This document shows, in pieces, positions 5,420 to 6,761 of a DNA stretch of 6,761 nucleotides. Both the position numbers and the translations under genes were made by a program. Within the stretch, counting starts at the first letter, position 1, and each line of letters opens with the position of its first letter. The stretch comes from Oscillospiraceae bacterium. Lineage in GTDB: Bacteria; Bacillota; Clostridia; Oscillospirales; Acutalibacteraceae. The stretch is taken from the NCBI GenBank assembly GCA_009783605.1, contig WRDE01000112.1, forward strand, positions 1 to 6,761, in the 5' to 3' direction. The notes under the pieces were generated by a model. That model was given only the letters and a program-made list of their open reading frames with translations, had not been told where the DNA came from and searched no databases.

Positions 5420-6529
5420 ATGGATTATTTTGTGGAAAGATTCTGTGACGATCCGGGCGCGGTTGCGCTCGACCAGAGCATTATGCTCGAAGGCAAGCCG
5501 GCCGTCGCCGGATCCAAGATTCTGGAGGGTTTTCGCGCCCCGTTTACCGCGGCAGTGCTGGAAAAACTGCAAGCGGCGGGGGTGCCGCTGGCCGGCTATG
5601 CTCGCTCGGACGAATTCGGCGCAGATGATTTGGCGGATGAATCCGACAGTTTGTCCGCGCTGATCGGCGCGGTGGCGCAAAAGCAGTGCCGCTGGGCGAT
5701 AGGCAATGACTGGTCCGGCAGGCTGCGCCGGCAGGCCGCGCGGAACGGGGTCTGCTATCTGCACCCGACCTACGGAACCGTCTCCCGTTACGGGCTGGTC
5801 GCCGCCGTCTGTTCGATGGATCAGATCGGAGTGGCGGCCGCGGCGCCGGCCGATTGCTTTGCGCTGCTCCAAAAGATCGCCGGCTGTGATCCGCGGGACG
5901 GCGCGATGTATGCGGATACGGAATACGCGTTTGCGCCGCATAAAAACCCGATAAAAATCGGTATCCCCGCAAACGTGTTGTCCGCCGCCACCGCCGCGGC
6001 GCAAAAAGATCTGCGGGATTTCGCCGCGCTGTTTGAATCAGTGGAGTGCCAGCTACCCCACTTTTCGCTGCTGCCGCAGGTGCAATATATCCTGAGCGCC
6101 GCCGAATTCAGCCACAACATCAACCGCTACGACGGCATCAAATTCGGCCACCGTGCCGCCAACTTCCGCGGGCTGGATGATCTGTACCGCGGCACCCGTA
6201 CCGAAGGGTTCGGCGAGCCGGTCAAGCTGGCGGCAATGGCGGGGGCGATGGCGCTGTCGCAGGAGTATTATCTAACCTGGTATGACAAGGCGATGCGGAT
6301 CCGGCGGCTGTTGAAGGACGCGCTTGATTTTGCGCAATATGACGTGCTGGTGCTGCCGAACGCGGTCGAGGGAGATAAATATACCGCGACGGCGCTGTAC
6401 GCGCTGGCGACGCTGGCGGGGTTGCCGAGCCTGTCGGTCCCGTTCGGCAAGACCGGCATACAGCTGCTGGCCGCGCCGAGGAACGAGAACGTGCTGCTGG
6501 CCGCCGCGGAAAGGGGAATGACGCGATGA
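5420..6529 (+). CDS. gatA: Divergent GatA, likely lacking amidase activity
   Basis: GatA normally hydrolyses glutamine and channels ammonia to GatB, using an amidase-signature Ser-cisSer-Lys triad. This ORF has 369 residues against about 485. Family identity is clear from SKILEGF (32-38), LHPTYGTVSRYGLVA (114-128), SMDQIG (132-137), NRYDGIKFGHR (235-245), TRTEGFGEPVK (259-269), YDVLVLPN (307-314) and LAGLPSLSVP (332-341). The first 60 or so residues are missing. The IKDNI motif reads LDQSI, so the Lys becomes Asp18. The SDTGGS nucleophile motif reads NDWSGR (96-101), placing Arg101 at the serine. About 20 residues before the glycine-rich GGSSGGS loop are deleted, and that loop reads DSLSALIG. 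The arginines after EGFG.EVK and the Asp before LAGLP, which contact glutamine, are also gone. The frame is intact. gatC ends 12 nt upstream, so no N-terminal fragment is hidden. It overlaps gatB by 4 nt. It is probably a structural pseudo-amidase. Confidence 0.88.
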   Translation: MDYFVERFCDDPGAVALDQSIMLEGKPAVAGSKILEGFRAPFTAAVLEKLQAAGVPLAGYARSDEFGADDLADESDSLSALIGAVAQKQCRWAIGNDWSGRLRRQAARNGVCYLHPTYGTVSRYGLVAAVCSMDQIGVAAAAPADCFALLQKIAGCDPRDGAMYADTEYAFAPHKNPIKIGIPANVLSAATAAAQKDLRDFAALFESVECQLPHFSLLPQVQYILSAAEFSHNINRYDGIKFGHRAANFRGLDDLYRGTRTEGFGEPVKLAAMAGAMALSQEYYLTWYDKAMRIRRLLKDALDFAQYDVLVLPNAVEGDKYTATALYALATLAGLPSLSVPFGKTGIQLLAAPRNENVLLAAAERGMTR

Positions 6530-6761
6530 CATACGAAACCGTGATAGGGTTGGAGGTCCATGTGGAACTGGCGACCCGTTCCAAACTGTTCTGCTCCTGC
6601 GCGGCCCATTTCGGTGCCGGGCCGAACCGGCACGTCTGTCCGGCCTGCGCCGGGATGCCGGGTATGCCGCCGGTGACCAATAAAAAAGCCGTCGAGCTGG
6701 GGATCGCCGCCGGGTTGGTGACCAATAGTGAAATCAGCCCGGTTATCACTTTTGACAAGAA
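6526..6761 (+). CDS. gatB: Amidotransferase subunit B (GatB), N-terminal part
   Basis: GatB is the kinase/amidotransferase subunit: it phosphorylates the side chain of Asp or Glu on the mischarged tRNA and replaces the phosphate with ammonia. Only the first 78 residues are present before the window ends. ETVIGLEVHVEL (4-15) is the conserved GatB N-terminus and VTNKKAVELGIAAG (50-63) fits the next helix. Cys23, Cys25, Cys38 and Cys41 (FCSC and CPAC) form a probable structural zinc site, present in some bacterial GatB proteins and absent in others. The ATG overlaps the gatA stop as ATGA, with AAGGGG (6511-6516) upstream, implying coupled translation with gatA. Nothing in the visible part looks degenerate. 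Confidence 0.95.
   Translation, partial: MTYETVIGLEVHVELATRSKLFCSCAAHFGAGPNRHVCPACAGMPGMPPVTNKKAVELGIAAGLVTNSEISPVITFDK

Noticed and set aside
5408..5500. GatA N-terminus lost by a frameshift or wrong start
   Set aside because: The gatC stop is only 12 nt upstream of the gatA ATG, so the missing residues have nowhere to be encoded. The internal losses lie within one uninterrupted frame.
5240..6004. Long reverse-strand open frame across gatC and gatA
   Set aside because: Its composition is low in complexity, it shows no family motifs, and it is antisense to clear genes. The same applies to the reverse frame at 182-991.

Overview
The window looks like a moderately GC-rich member of the Firmicutes, probably a Clostridia/Oscillospirales-type gut or rumen bacterium. 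The evidence is a textbook T-box leader, strong AGGAG-type ribosome binding sites, a consensus SigA-type promoter, an aspartyl-tRNA synthetase grouped with gatC-gatA-gatB, and a GatB N-terminus carrying a Cys4 zinc motif of the kind I associate with clostridia. The exact lineage is inference. All genes lie on the + strand.

Bases 1-206 hold no gene. They contain two identical 34-bp direct repeats, 64 bp apart, each built around a perfect 20-bp palindrome. A probable promoter follows, with a small palindrome between its -35 and -10 boxes. Bases 207-1499 encode a membrane-bound XRE-family regulator: an N-terminal helix-turn-helix, six predicted membrane segments, and a large loop of about 120 residues predicted to lie outside the cell. 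Much of that loop is encoded by DNA of only about 30-35% GC. Only 19 nt later, and probably co-transcribed, is a cytoplasmic asparaginase-family protein (1519-2532).

A new transcription unit starts at the asparaginase stop codon. A perfect TTGACA-N18-TATAAT promoter (2529-2558) feeds a T-box riboswitch (about 2566-2792), whose 17-bp terminator is capped by a UUCG loop. The T-box controls aspS (2892-4631), a GyrI-like/AraC-effector-binding-domain protein (4650-5120), gatC (5135-5407), gatA (5420-6529) and gatB (6526 to the window end, partial). These are the genes of indirect Asn-tRNA(Asn)/Gln-tRNA(Gln) synthesis: AspRS mischarges tRNA(Asn), and GatCAB amidates the mischarged tRNA. The candidate specifier GAAC holds overlapping Glu (GAA) and Asn (AAC) codons, which are the two tRNAs this pathway uses.

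The most striking feature is GatA. It is an uninterrupted 369-residue ORF, against roughly 485 residues in normal GatA, and it clearly aligns with the family. However, the catalytic Lys and the nucleophile Ser are replaced, the glycine-rich amidase loops are eroded, and the glutamine-binding positions are changed. It looks like a GatA kept as a structural subunit without amidase activity, which leaves open where GatB gets its ammonia. The asparaginase-family gene next door is a speculative candidate, by analogy with archaeal GatDE.
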